This document shows positions 16,444-26,284 of a DNA stretch of 64,000 bases, in pieces (position 1 is the stretch's first letter; every line of letters begins with the position of its first letter). This DNA is from Novosphingobium sp. Lineage in GTDB: Bacteria; Pseudomonadota; Alphaproteobacteria; Sphingomonadales; Sphingomonadaceae. The stretch covers positions 1,302,001-1,366,000 of the forward strand of contig NZ_JBCNLP010000001.1 in assembly GCF_039595395.1 (NCBI RefSeq), read 5' to 3'. A model generated the notes under the pieces. That model was not told the DNA's origin and did no database searches. It was given only the letters and a program-made list of their open reading frames with translations. Position numbers and translations under genes: made by a program.

Positions 16444-18399
16444 ATGATCTTCGCGCGCAAGGTTTGGAACCTGCTGGTCGCGATCAAGGACGCGCTGGTG
16501 CTGGTGATGGCGCTGCTGTTCTTTTTCCTGCTGTTTGCCGCGCTGACCGCGCGCGGTCCTTCGCCTGAGGTGCGTAAAGGCGCCCTGCTGATCCGCCTGA
16601 AGGGCCAGGTGGTGGAAGAACTGCCCCGGCTCGACCCCGCAACACTGCTGACCGGTGGCGGTTCGCCCTCCAATGTGGTGCGCGAACGCGATGTGGTGCG
16701 GGCGCTGCGCGGCGCTGTCGGCGATGACAAGATCCGCGCCGTGGCGATCGATATGGCCGATTTCAGCGGCGGCGGTCTGGTCCATCTGGAAGAGATCGGC
16801 GCGGCGATGGATGCGGTGCGCGCGGCGAAAAAGCCGGTGCTGGTCTATGGCATGATGCTCGATGATGCGGGCATGCTGCTGGCCGCCCATGGCAGCGAGG
16901 TGTGGCTCGACCCGCTGGGCGGTGCCTTTGTGCCGGGGCCGGGGGGCTATCGTCCCTATTACGGCCAGTTGCTGGAAAAGCTGAAGATCAACGTCCATGT
17001 CTTCCGCGTCGGCACCTACAAGGATTTCGTCGAGCCCTATATCCGCAACGACCAGTCGCAGCCTTCCAAGGAGGCCAGCCAGGCGCTGATCGGCACGATC
17101 TGGAGCGAATGGCAGGCCAATGTCGCCAAGGCGCGCCCGCAGGCCGATATCGCCGCCGTGGTGAAAGATCCGCTGGCGCTGCTGAAGGCCGCGGGCAACG
17201 ATCCGGCGCAGGCCGCGTTGCGCGCAAAACTGGTCGACCGCATCGGCAACCGCACCGATTTCGGCCAGCGCGTCGCCGATGTCGCGGGCGAGGACCGCAA
17301 GGACAAGCGCCCCGGCGCCTTTGCCCATACCACGCTCGACACATGGATCGCGGCCAATCCGGAAAGCACCACGGGCAAGGCCATTGGCGTCATCACCATT
17401 GCCGGTGACATCACCGACGGCAAGGAAGGACCCGGCACGGCTGGCGGCGAGCGCATCGCGCGGCTGATCGATTCGGCGCAGCAGCGCAAGCTTTCGGCGC
17501 TGGTGGTGCGGGTCGATTCCCCCGGCGGTTCGGTGGTGGGCGCCGAGGCGATCCGCGCGGCCATCGAGCGGCAGAAGAAGCTGGGCCTGCCCGTGGTGGT
17601 TTCCATGGCCAATTACGCCGCGAGCGGGGGCTATTGGGTGTCCACGCCCGCCACGCGCATCTTTGCGCAGCCCGGCACGATCACCGGGTCCATCGGCATT
17701 TTCGCCGTGGTGCCCAGCTTCGAGAAGGCCCTGGCCGCCTGGGGCGTGAGCGGCGATGGCGTGCGCACCACGCCGCTCTCGGGTCAGCCCGACATCATCA
17801 CCGGCCTGACGCCGGAGGTCGAAGCGCTGCTTCAGGCCGATATCGAGGGCGGTTATGGCCGCTTTATCAAGCTGGTGGCGACGTCTCGTCACAAGACGCC
17901 TGAGGAGGTCGATGCCATGGCGCAGGGCCGCGTCTGGGATGGCGGCACGGCGCGGCAGAAGGGGCTGGTCGATGCTTTCGGCGGGCTGGACGATGCGCTG
18001 GCCTATGCCGCCGATCAGGCCAAGCTGAAGACCGGCGAGTGGCATCCCGAATTTCTCGCCAACCGGCCTTCGGCGCTGGCGCAACTGGCGCAGAGCCTGC
18101 GCGGCAGCGGTGACGATGACAGCAGCGGCAACCAGACCAGCGACGATGACGATGCCCGCGCTCTGCCCGGCGATCTGAGCGGTCTGATCGCGGCGCGTCA
18201 GCAGACGGGGCTTGCCCGCATGGTGGCTCAGGCGCGGATGATGATGGGGGCACAGGGCGCTCAGGCGCGGTGTCTGGAATGTTCGGTGTCGCTTGGCGCC
18301 GGTGCGGCCCCTGCGGGCGGCGTGCTTGGGCAGGGCGGCTGGAGCAGCCTGACGCTGATGCGGCTGGCGCAATGGGTGGGGATTGCGCCTCACCCTTGA
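16444..18399 (+). CDS. sppA: Signal peptide peptidase SppA, 67K type
   Basis: A 651-residue inner-membrane serine protease with an N-terminal membrane anchor (LVLVMALLFFFLLFAALT) and two tandem S49 domains. The lysine of the Ser-Lys dyad is in the first domain (GTYKDFVEPY) and the serine in the second (NYAASGGYWVS), as in E. coli SppA. It degrades cleaved signal peptides. The ATG at 16444 is preceded by AAGGACGG. The C-terminal 90 residues are acidic and less conserved. Confidence 0.93.
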   Translation: MIFARKVWNLLVAIKDALVLVMALLFFFLLFAALTARGPSPEVRKGALLIRLKGQVVEELPRLDPATLLTGGGSPSNVVRERDVVRALRGAVGDDKIRAVAIDMADFSGGGLVHLEEIGAAMDAVRAAKKPVLVYGMMLDDAGMLLAAHGSEVWLDPLGGAFVPGPGGYRPYYGQLLEKLKINVHVFRVGTYKDFVEPYIRNDQSQPSKEASQALIGTIWSEWQANVAKARPQADIAAVVKDPLALLKAAGNDPAQAALRAKLVDRIGNRTDFGQRVADVAGEDRKDKRPGAFAHTTLDTWIAANPESTTGKAIGVITIAGDITDGKEGPGTAGGERIARLIDSAQQRKLSALVVRVDSPGGSVVGAEAIRAAIERQKKLGLPVVVSMANYAASGGYWVSTPATRIFAQPGTITGSIGIFAVVPSFEKALAAWGVSGDGVRTTPLSGQPDIITGLTPEVEALLQADIEGGYGRFIKLVATSRHKTPEEVDAMAQGRVWDGGTARQKGLVDAFGGLDDALAYAADQAKLKTGEWHPEFLANRPSALAQLAQSLRGSGDDDSSGNQTSDDDDARALPGDLSGLIAARQQTGLARMVAQARMMMGAQGAQARCLECSVSLGAGAAPAGGVLGQGGWSSLTLMRLAQWVGIAPHP

Positions 18400-18406
18400 G
18401 GGGGCG

Positions 18407-19903
18407 TTAACGCCGCCAGCGACAGGCCGTTACGGCGATCATCCCCCGGCTGAAGGCGCGGCATTCATAGCGAGGGTCAAGGGTTTCGATCCGTGGGGTG
18501 CGGCCGGGCGGGAGATCGTCGTTGGAGAACCACAGGATCGCGCTTTTGCGTCGCGGGTCGGTCAGGGCCAGCACGGCGCGGTTGGGATCGGTGCCCGCCG
18601 GCGCGCGGGCCACGCTGACATCCACCCGATGTCCCGCACGGCGCAGGAAGAAGCCGCCGACCTCGGCCAGCCTGAGGGCATCGCTGCTCTCACCCACCGG
18701 ATTGTCCCAGAACATCACCAGATGCTCGACCGGCCTTTCGCCGATCCAGGCGGAGGGGCGTTCGAGTTCGAAACTGTGGCGCGCATCGCTTTCGGGGTGG
18801 CGTAAAATCGAGCCCATCACCCCCACCTCGCTGGCGAGCAGGATCGCTGCGGCCAAGAAGGGCAATTTCGCGTCGCGCGGCGCGCTATGGCGGGCCCACA
18901 GCGCCAGTCCGAACAGGAAGGAGGGCATCGACCCCATCATGTAGCGCGGGGAAAAGCCGGGGCGCAGACAGGCGATCACCAGAATCATCGCGATGCTGCC
19001 GATCCCGCACAGGCCCAATGCGGTTTCGGGCGAGGGGCGGCGCAGGCGGGGCCAGCCATCGCGCCTGATCGCCATGGCCATCGATGCCGCCACGATGGCG
19101 AAGACCAGCACGCCATTGGCCGTGGTGCCCAGCACATACATCGGCATGTCGCGCAGCAAGGCCGCGAGCGGCAGGCCGCTGATGCCGCTGCTGCCACCGA
19201 TGGTCAGCCCCAGCACGAAGGGCAGATGCAGCCGGGCCCAGACCGGCAGGGGCAGCAGAAAGATCAGCGCGGGCCATGTCTTGAGCGCGCGCATCCGGTG
19301 CAGCGCAAGGAAGCTCAGCCCCTGCACCAGCGTGGGCATGGCGTTCCAATAGTGGCACAGGATGGCCAGCACGGAGACGATAACCCATGCGCTGGCGCGC
19401 CCGGTCGTGGGGCGTTCGAGCAGCCGCAGGAACAGCGCCGCCTGAGCCACGCCCAGCGCGAAGATTTCCGGATAGGAGCGAGCCTCTCCGGCAAAGGGCA
19501 GGATCGGCGGCCAGAGCAGCAGGAACACCGCCCACCACCGGCGCAGCCGCGCATCGCGATGCCCCCAGCGCAGCACCGCCAGCGGCGTGGCGAGCGAGAG
19601 CAGCAGATTGGGCAGGCGCAGCGCCAGATCGCTGTTGCCCGCCAGCTTTTCCCACAGCCACATCGGCATGTAGAAGGCCGGGCCGGTCAGCTCATGCAGG
19701 CACCAGTCGATCAGCGCGGGCAGGCTGCGCTGGCTGGCGATGACACCGGTGAAGGTCTCGTCGAACCACAGTGTCGTGTTCAGGCTGTAGAGCAGCCGTC
19801 CGCCCAGTCCGACAATCAGCGCGGCGGCCAGCAGCGCCAGATGCCAGCCATCCTGCCGTCCCCCTTGTTCGGACTCCGGGCAGGGGGTTGTTTCACGTCT
19901 CAC
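18407..19903 (-). CDS. GT39-like membrane glycosyltransferase
   Basis: A 498-residue multi-helix membrane protein. The first periplasmic loop carries LWFDETFTG, with the Asp-Glu pair of GT-C fold enzymes, and GEARSYPE follows later, which resembles the ArnT/PMT-like family using polyprenyl-phosphate sugars. About ten predicted helices are followed by a soluble C-terminal region of about 130 residues. Acceptor and sugar are unknown. It lies convergent with sppA, only 7 bp between stops. Confidence 0.7.
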   Translation of the reverse strand: MRRETTPCPESEQGGRQDGWHLALLAAALIVGLGGRLLYSLNTTLWFDETFTGVIASQRSLPALIDWCLHELTGPAFYMPMWLWEKLAGNSDLALRLPNLLLSLATPLAVLRWGHRDARLRRWWAVFLLLWPPILPFAGEARSYPEIFALGVAQAALFLRLLERPTTGRASAWVIVSVLAILCHYWNAMPTLVQGLSFLALHRMRALKTWPALIFLLPLPVWARLHLPFVLGLTIGGSSGISGLPLAALLRDMPMYVLGTTANGVLVFAIVAASMAMAIRRDGWPRLRRPSPETALGLCGIGSIAMILVIACLRPGFSPRYMMGSMPSFLFGLALWARHSAPRDAKLPFLAAAILLASEVGVMGSILRHPESDARHSFELERPSAWIGERPVEHLVMFWDNPVGESSDALRLAEVGGFFLRRAGHRVDVSVARAPAGTDPNRAVLALTDPRRKSAILWFSNDDLPPGRTPRIETLDPRYECRAFSRGMIAVTACRWRR

Positions 19904-20127
19904 CTTTGGTCCCGCTTTCCCGCATCACGAACAAGGGTTGTAAATCCCACAGGATGGTTAACATCGCTTTGACGGGTGCGTTGGAGCGGGAAAGCGGCGG
20001 ATATCGGGCGCTCCATTCGCGGCGGCCCGGGCCGCGCTTGGGGAAAACCGCCAAATCTCCGCCCTTGCCCTTTGCGACTCCGCGCTTTATGGGGCCTCCC
20101 TTGAATTTTCGCGGCTTCGTGTGTCAA

Positions 20128-20212
20128 GCGGGCGTGGCGGAATTGGTAGACGCGCTGGTTTTAGGTACCAGTATCGAAAGATGTGGGGGTTCGAGTCCCT
20201 TCGCCCGCACCA
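20128..20212 (+). tRNA. tRNA-Leu (anticodon UAG)
   Basis: An 85-nt class II tRNA with CCA encoded. The acceptor arms are GCGGGCG/CGCCCGC. The anticodon arm is CTGGT-TTTAGGT-ACCAG, placing TAG at 34-36 and reading CUA (leucine). The long variable arm (ATCGAAAGAT) and the T arm GGGGG-TTCGAGT-CCCTT (one G-T pair) are typical of tRNA-Leu. It lies 62 bp before tig. Confidence 0.95.
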
Positions 20213-20274
20213 ATTTTCGCCCCGGCCCAAGGCGGACACATGGGGCCATCTCGCTTTGGGAAGGCTTTCAAATC

Positions 20275-21870
20275 ATGCAGATCGTCGAAACCACGAACGA
20301 AGGCCTCAAGCGCGGCTTTACGGTCACCATCCCCGCCGCGCTGATCGCCGAGAAGGTCGATGGCGAGATCGCTCGCGTCGCCCCGCAGGTCCAGCTCCCC
20401 GGCTTCCGCCCCGGCAAGGTGCCCGCGAATCTGGTGCGCAAGCGCTTTGGCGACCAGATCCATCAGGACGCCCTGCAGGGCTCCATCCGTGAGGCGCTCG
20501 ACAAGGTCATCATCGACCAGCAGCTGCGCCCCGCCACCCAGCCCGACGTGGCGCTGACCGAAGGCTATGAGCTGGGCAAGGATGCCGAGCTGACTGTCGC
20601 CCTCGAAGTGCTGCCCACCATTTCGGCTCCCGAGCTGACCGGCCTGAAGCTGGAAAAGCTGGTCGTGCCCGTCAAGGACGAGGCCGTGGACGAGGCCGTT
20701 CTGCGCGTCGCCAGCAGCGCCAAGCGCTTCGCCGACGCCGAAGAGGGCAAGGCTGCCGAGACCGGCGACCAGCTCACCATCGACTTCCTGGGCAAGCTGG
20801 ACGGCGTGCCCTTCGACGGCGGTCAGGCTGAAGACGCCGCTCTGGAAATCGGTTCGGGCCGCTTCATCCCCGGTTTCGAGGAACAGCTCGTCGGCGCCAA
20901 GGTCGGTGACGAGAAGGTCATCACCGTGACCTTCCCCGAGGACTACCCCGCCGAGAACCTGAAGGGCAAGGAAACCACCTTCGACATCAAGGTCAAGGGC
21001 ATCAAGGTTGCCGCCGAAACCGTCATCGACGACGAGTTCGCCAAGAGCCTGGGCCTGACCGATCTGGAGCAGCTCAAGGGCCTGCTCAAGGGCCAGCTCG
21101 AGGGCGAGACCGCCCAGCTGACCCGCACCCAGATGAAGCGCCAGCTGCTCGACATCCTGGCCGAGGGCCATGACTTCGACGTTCCCCCCAGCATGGTGGA
21201 AGCCGAATTCAACCAGATCTGGCAGCAGCTGACCCAGGAAGCGTCGAACGAAGCCGACCCCGAGGCCGCTCTGGCCGAGATCGAGGCCGAGAAGGACGAC
21301 TACCGCAACATCGCCGTGCGCCGCGTGCGCCTGGGCCTGCTGCTGAGCGAGATCGGCCAGAAGAACGGCGTCGAGGTGTCGCAGCAGGAAATGCAGATGC
21401 TGGTGCAGCAGGCTGCCCAGCAGTACCGCCCCGAGGACCGTCAGCGCTTCGCCGAATACATCCAGAGCGAGCCGCTGGCTGCCGCTCAGCTGCGCGCCCC
21501 GCTGTACGAAGAGAAGGTCGTCGACTTCCTCTTCGAGCAGGCCGAAGTGACCGAGCGCGAAGTGACCAAGGAAGAGCTGGAAGCGGCCATCGAGGCTGAC
21601 GAAGGCGAGGCCGGTCACGTTCACGGTCCCGACTGTGGCCACGATCACGCTGAAGCCAAGCCCGCCAAGAAGACGGCGAAGAAGGCTGCCGCTGCTGACG
21701 CCGACGCGGAAGTGACCGAGGAAGCGCCGAAGAAGAAGGCTGCTCCCAAGAAGAAGGCCCCTGCCGAGGTTGAAGCTGCCGCCGAGGCCCCTGCCGAGGG
21801 TGAAGCTGCTGCGGAGGCCGCTCCCAAGAAGAAGGCTGCCCCCAAGAAGAAGGCCGCCGAGGAGAACTGA
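20275..21870 (+). CDS. tig: Trigger factor with long Lys/Ala-rich tail
   Basis: A 531-residue ribosome-associated chaperone and prolyl isomerase. The N-terminal ribosome-binding loop has GFRPGKVP, the FKBP domain is marked by DQLTIDFLGKLDGVPFDGG, and the helical substrate cradle follows. The family is usually about 430-480 residues. Here the last 90 or so form a His-rich patch (HVHGPDCGHDHAE) followed by repeats of PKKKAAPKKK and acidic Ala/Glu stretches, like H1-type basic tails. Followed by clpP and clpX, the common arrangement. Confidence 0.95.
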   Translation: MQIVETTNEGLKRGFTVTIPAALIAEKVDGEIARVAPQVQLPGFRPGKVPANLVRKRFGDQIHQDALQGSIREALDKVIIDQQLRPATQPDVALTEGYELGKDAELTVALEVLPTISAPELTGLKLEKLVVPVKDEAVDEAVLRVASSAKRFADAEEGKAAETGDQLTIDFLGKLDGVPFDGGQAEDAALEIGSGRFIPGFEEQLVGAKVGDEKVITVTFPEDYPAENLKGKETTFDIKVKGIKVAAETVIDDEFAKSLGLTDLEQLKGLLKGQLEGETAQLTRTQMKRQLLDILAEGHDFDVPPSMVEAEFNQIWQQLTQEASNEADPEAALAEIEAEKDDYRNIAVRRVRLGLLLSEIGQKNGVEVSQQEMQMLVQQAAQQYRPEDRQRFAEYIQSEPLAAAQLRAPLYEEKVVDFLFEQAEVTEREVTKEELEAAIEADEGEAGHVHGPDCGHDHAEAKPAKKTAKKAAAADADAEVTEEAPKKKAAPKKKAPAEVEAAAEAPAEGEAAAEAAPKKKAAPKKKAAEEN

Positions 21871-21908
21871 GTTCCCTCCATGGTGGCCCGAAAGGGCACA
21901 TGTGATTG

Positions 21909-21944
21909 GCCCGGCGCGAGGAGATTCCTTGTGCCGGGCTTTTC
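21909..21944 (+). terminator. Intrinsic terminator after tig
   Basis: GCCCGGC and GCCGGGC form a stem with a 17-base loop, followed by TTTTCC, about 40 bp after the tig stop. The loop is longer than usual, so termination may be partial, allowing some read-through to clpP. Confidence 0.65.
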
Positions 21945-22150
21945 CGTTCCGGGCGAACCGCCGGGGATAGCCATGCAGCATCAGCGATTTGGCGCGAGCC
22001 AGCCCCGATGCGTCGCATGGTTCCTTCCGGCGTTCTGCCTTGGGGATATCGGGGCACTCTGGGCTGTGTGGGCAGATTTCTTGGGTTAATCCCCTTGAAC
22101 ATCGCGGGAAGTCACGCGACATAGGTCAGCCAAGGCAAGAGGAATTTTTG

Positions 22151-22825
22151 ATGATCGACCTGTTCGGACATGGCAGCCACAGCACCCAGGGTCAGTTCAC
22201 GCGCGACCCGGTCACCGGCAGCCTGATCCCCGTCGTGGTGGAACAGTCGAGCCGCGGTGAGCGCAGCTTCGACATCTATTCGCGCCTGCTGCGCGAGCGA
22301 ATCATCTTCGTGACCGGCCAGATCGAAGATCACATGGCCAGCGTCATCGTCGCCCAGCTGCTGTTCCTCGAGTCGGAGAACCCGACCAAGGACATCAGCA
22401 TGTACATCAACTCGCCCGGCGGCGTGGTGACGGCTGGCCTGTCGATCTACGACACGATGCAGTACATCAAGCCCAAGGTCTCGACCGTGTGCATCGGCCA
22501 GGCCTGCTCGATGGGCAGCTTCCTGCTGGCCGCTGGTGAGCCCGGCATGCGCGTGGCTCTGCCCAATGCGCGCATCATGATCCACCAGCCCAGCGGCGGC
22601 GCCCAGGGCATGGCTTCGGACATCGAGATTCAGGCGCGTGAGATCCTGCGCATTCGCAAGCGCATGAATGATCTTTACGTGAAGTTTACCGGTAAGAGCC
22701 TTGAAGAGATCGAGGCCGCCATGGACCGTGACACCTTCCTTGAAGCCGATGAGGCGCTCAAGTTCGGTCTGATCGACAAGGTCTTCGAAACCCGCCCGGA
22801 TGGCGATACCCCCGCGGCCGGTTAA
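22151..22825 (+). CDS. clpP: ATP-dependent Clp protease proteolytic subunit
   Basis: A 224-residue serine protease that forms the 14-subunit chamber partnered by ClpX/ClpA. The catalytic serine lies in GQACSMGSF and the histidine in MIHQPSGG. A short N-terminal leader precedes LIPVVVEQSSRGERSFDIYSR. AGAGGA lies 9 bases before the ATG. It is followed by clpX after 120 bp. Confidence 0.96.
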   Translation: MIDLFGHGSHSTQGQFTRDPVTGSLIPVVVEQSSRGERSFDIYSRLLRERIIFVTGQIEDHMASVIVAQLLFLESENPTKDISMYINSPGGVVTAGLSIYDTMQYIKPKVSTVCIGQACSMGSFLLAAGEPGMRVALPNARIMIHQPSGGAQGMASDIEIQAREILRIRKRMNDLYVKFTGKSLEEIEAAMDRDTFLEADEALKFGLIDKVFETRPDGDTPAAG

Positions 22826-22945
22826 GGAATGATCGGGGCCGGTGCTTCATGCACCGGCAAGGCCCGCCCTGATAGACAGCGGCGGGGATGATAAGAAAGT
22901 CCGGGCCGGGGAAACCTTCCCCACCCGGATGAAGCAGGAAAGCCT

Positions 22946-24205
<1,260 letters not shown>

Positions 24206-24234
24206 TCGGGCGCTTTCTTTCGGGAATTTGAAAG

Positions 24235-24265
24235 GGCGGCGGGGCTTCGGCTTCGCTGCCTTTTT
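24235..24265 (+). terminator. Intrinsic terminator after clpX
   Basis: An 11-bp stem, GGCGGCGGGGC paired with GCTTCGCTGCC (with G-T pairs), closes a TTCG tetraloop and is followed by TTTTTC. It is 30 bp after the clpX stop. Nearly the same stem-loop terminates fur on the other strand at 58165-58194. Confidence 0.85.
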
Positions 24266-24293
24266 CTTTTCAAGGGTTTGAAGAAGGGAAAAT

Positions 24294-24509
24294 GCGAGGG
24301 GGTTACCCCCTCGCGCTCCCATGAATGTCTACGTTGCGCATCGGGTTCGGCCGTAGAGCAACGTCGTCGCGCCGCAGGCATGAATATGCCAGCGCAGCCT
24401 ATCGGATGAAAATCTGACTGCCTGCGGCGCCTTTTCGCGCGCTGGTCGATAAAGCGCTGTCGCTTCGTCGGGAGACGTAACGGGGGTGCAGGGGGCGATG
24501 GCCCCCTGC
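24294..24509 (-). repeat. Hairpin-ended intergenic repeat, copy C
   Basis: A 216-bp copy in minus orientation between clpX and the convergent astD-like gene. The left (R) end is GCGAGGGGGTTACCCCCTCGC followed by the TTGCGCATCGGGTTCGGCC arm. The core has GCCGCAGGCA and TGCCTGCGGCGCC. The L end keeps TCGTCGGGAGACG but ends in a different hairpin, GCAGGGGGC-GATG-GCCCCCTGC, the same class as the L ends of copies D and I. It reaches 1 bp from the astD-like stop codon. Confidence 0.9.
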
Positions 24510-24510
24510 T

Positions 24511-26013
24511 TTAAATCCCTTCCACTTCTTCCATCATAAACCCGGCGCCCAGCACAGCCCGAGGCTGCTCGACCTCCGCCGAGGTCACCGGGAAGGCGCA
24601 GCTATCCGAAGCATAGGCTCCACCGGGCCGCAGATTGCCTGACAACCCCACGCCTCCCATCGGCGCGGCTGGCAGATCGACCGTGGTGGGCCGGTTCCAG
24701 TGCACCATCCCGGCGCGGCTATGCGCCCAGAACTGGCTGTAGTGATCGGGCGTGCCGCCCACCAGCGCCGCGCAGAGGCCGTATTGCGTCTCATTGGCCA
24801 CCGCGATGGCCTCATCGAACTCGCTGACACGCACCACCTGCAGCAGCGGGCCGAACAGCTCGACATCCGGGCGCTGGGCCAGCGTGGTCACATCGATGAT
24901 GCCGGGGGTGAGGAAGGGCAGGTCGGTGAAGGGGCGGGTGGGGTGGCGGATAGGGCGCCCGCCGTGCGACATCAGCCAGATGAAGCTCTGGGTCAGCCCA
25001 TCGGCGGCGGCGATGTCGCTCAGCGGGCCCATATAGGGCACGGGATCGTCGAAAGGCGCGCCGCAGATGGCCCGGTCGGCCAGTTGCTTGACGGCGGCGA
25101 GCAGGGGCTCGGCCATCGAGTCCCTGACGATCAGGCGGCGCGCGCTGGTGCAGCGCTGCCCGCTGCTCTGGAACGCGGACTGCACCACCAGAGCGGCAGC
25201 GTCGCCGATCAGCGGCGTGTCCCAGACCACCAGCGGGTTGTTGCCGCCCATTTCCAGCCGCAGCATGCGGTCGGGCCGGGCGGCATATTTGCGGGCCAGC
25301 GCCATCCCCACGGGGGCGGAGCCGGCGAAGATCAAACCGTCGATGCCTTCGTGCAGCGCCAGAGCCTGCCCCTGCTCGGCGCCACCGACGACGAGTTGCA
25401 GCACGCCATCGGGCAGCCCCATGCGCGCGGCGGCCTGCACGATGGCCTCGCCCACGGCGACGGCCTTGTCGGAGGGCTTGAACAGCACGGTGTTGCCCGC
25501 GATCAGAGCGGGGAAAATCTGGGTCAGAGGCGTCAGCAAGGGCTGGCTGAACGGGCTGATCACCCCCAACACGCCATGCGGCTTGTGGCGCGTGGCGACC
25601 ATGCCGTTGCGCCCGGCATCCAGCTTGCGCTGAGCACAGCGCTCGGCATGATTGCGCACCACGATTTCGATGCGGGCGATGGCGGCGTCGGTTTCGGCAT
25701 GGGCCTCCCACAGGGGCAGGCCGGTTTCACGCGCCAGCAGATGGACCAGTTCCTCGCCCATGCGGCGCAGGTCGCGCGTCAGGCGGCGGCAGAATTCCAC
25801 ACGGTCGGACTGCGGCAGCATCGCCCAGCGCGGCCAGGCGATGCGGGACTGCTCCACGGCGCTGTCGATGTCGCTGACCGCCCCCTGCCACAGAACCTCA
25901 CCCGTCGCGGGTTCCAGCGAGGTGATCTGAGCGGGCGAGACAGATGCGTGTATCAAGAGGCGGCCTTCGTTGAGGTACAGTTCGTGCGATTGTCCCTTTA
26001 TTGCACGATGCAT
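24511..26013 (-). CDS. astD: Aldehyde dehydrogenase, AstD (succinylglutamate-semialdehyde dehydrogenase) type
   Basis: A 500-residue NAD(P)-dependent aldehyde dehydrogenase. The catalytic cysteine lies in SSGQRCTSARR, the general-base glutamate in LEMGGNNP, and the cofactor-binding segment in LFKPSDKA. The C-terminal VGLSGNLRPGGAYASDSCAFP is characteristic of AstD, which oxidises N-succinylglutamate semialdehyde in the arginine succinyltransferase pathway. No other ast genes are nearby, so the assignment rests on sequence type only; a broader aldehyde dehydrogenase role is possible. Confidence 0.8.
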   Translation of the reverse strand: MHRAIKGQSHELYLNEGRLLIHASVSPAQITSLEPATGEVLWQGAVSDIDSAVEQSRIAWPRWAMLPQSDRVEFCRRLTRDLRRMGEELVHLLARETGLPLWEAHAETDAAIARIEIVVRNHAERCAQRKLDAGRNGMVATRHKPHGVLGVISPFSQPLLTPLTQIFPALIAGNTVLFKPSDKAVAVGEAIVQAAARMGLPDGVLQLVVGGAEQGQALALHEGIDGLIFAGSAPVGMALARKYAARPDRMLRLEMGGNNPLVVWDTPLIGDAAALVVQSAFQSSGQRCTSARRLIVRDSMAEPLLAAVKQLADRAICGAPFDDPVPYMGPLSDIAAADGLTQSFIWLMSHGGRPIRHPTRPFTDLPFLTPGIIDVTTLAQRPDVELFGPLLQVVRVSEFDEAIAVANETQYGLCAALVGGTPDHYSQFWAHSRAGMVHWNRPTTVDLPAAPMGGVGLSGNLRPGGAYASDSCAFPVTSAEVEQPRAVLGAGFMMEEVEGI

Positions 26014-26055
26014 GGTTATCAGGAGGTTTCCATAAGGCTGGGGGAAAGAGGAAAA

Positions 26056-26274
26056 GCAGGGGACGCCCGCGCCCCCTGCACCCCCGGATACGTCTCCTGA
26101 CGAAGCGGCAGCGCTTCATCAACCGGCGCGCGAAAAGGCGCCGCAGGCAGTGGGATCATGATCTGATAGGGTGCGCTGGCGTTGTCATGCCTGCGGCGCG
26201 GCGACGTTGCTCCATGGCCGAACCCGAAGCGCAACGCAGACATTCATGGGAGCGTGAGGGGGTAACCCCCTCGC
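26056..26274 (+). repeat. Hairpin-ended intergenic repeat, copy D
   Basis: A 219-bp copy between the astD-like gene and selO, both on the minus strand. The L end is the GCAGGGGACGCCCGCGCCCCCTGC-type hairpin followed by CACCCCCGGATACGTC. The central arms are a perfect 12-bp pair, 26138-26149 and 26188-26199. The R arm is GGCCGAACCCGAAGCGCAACG, and the R end is GTGAGGGGGTAACCCCCTCGC. The R end is 10 bp from the selO stop. Confidence 0.9.
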
Positions 26275-26284
26275 ACCTTCCCTT

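Noticed and set aside
16285..18393. Long upstream extension of pyrB on the minus strand
   Set aside because: It would run antisense through the whole sppA gene; ATG 16284 gives a normal PyrB start.
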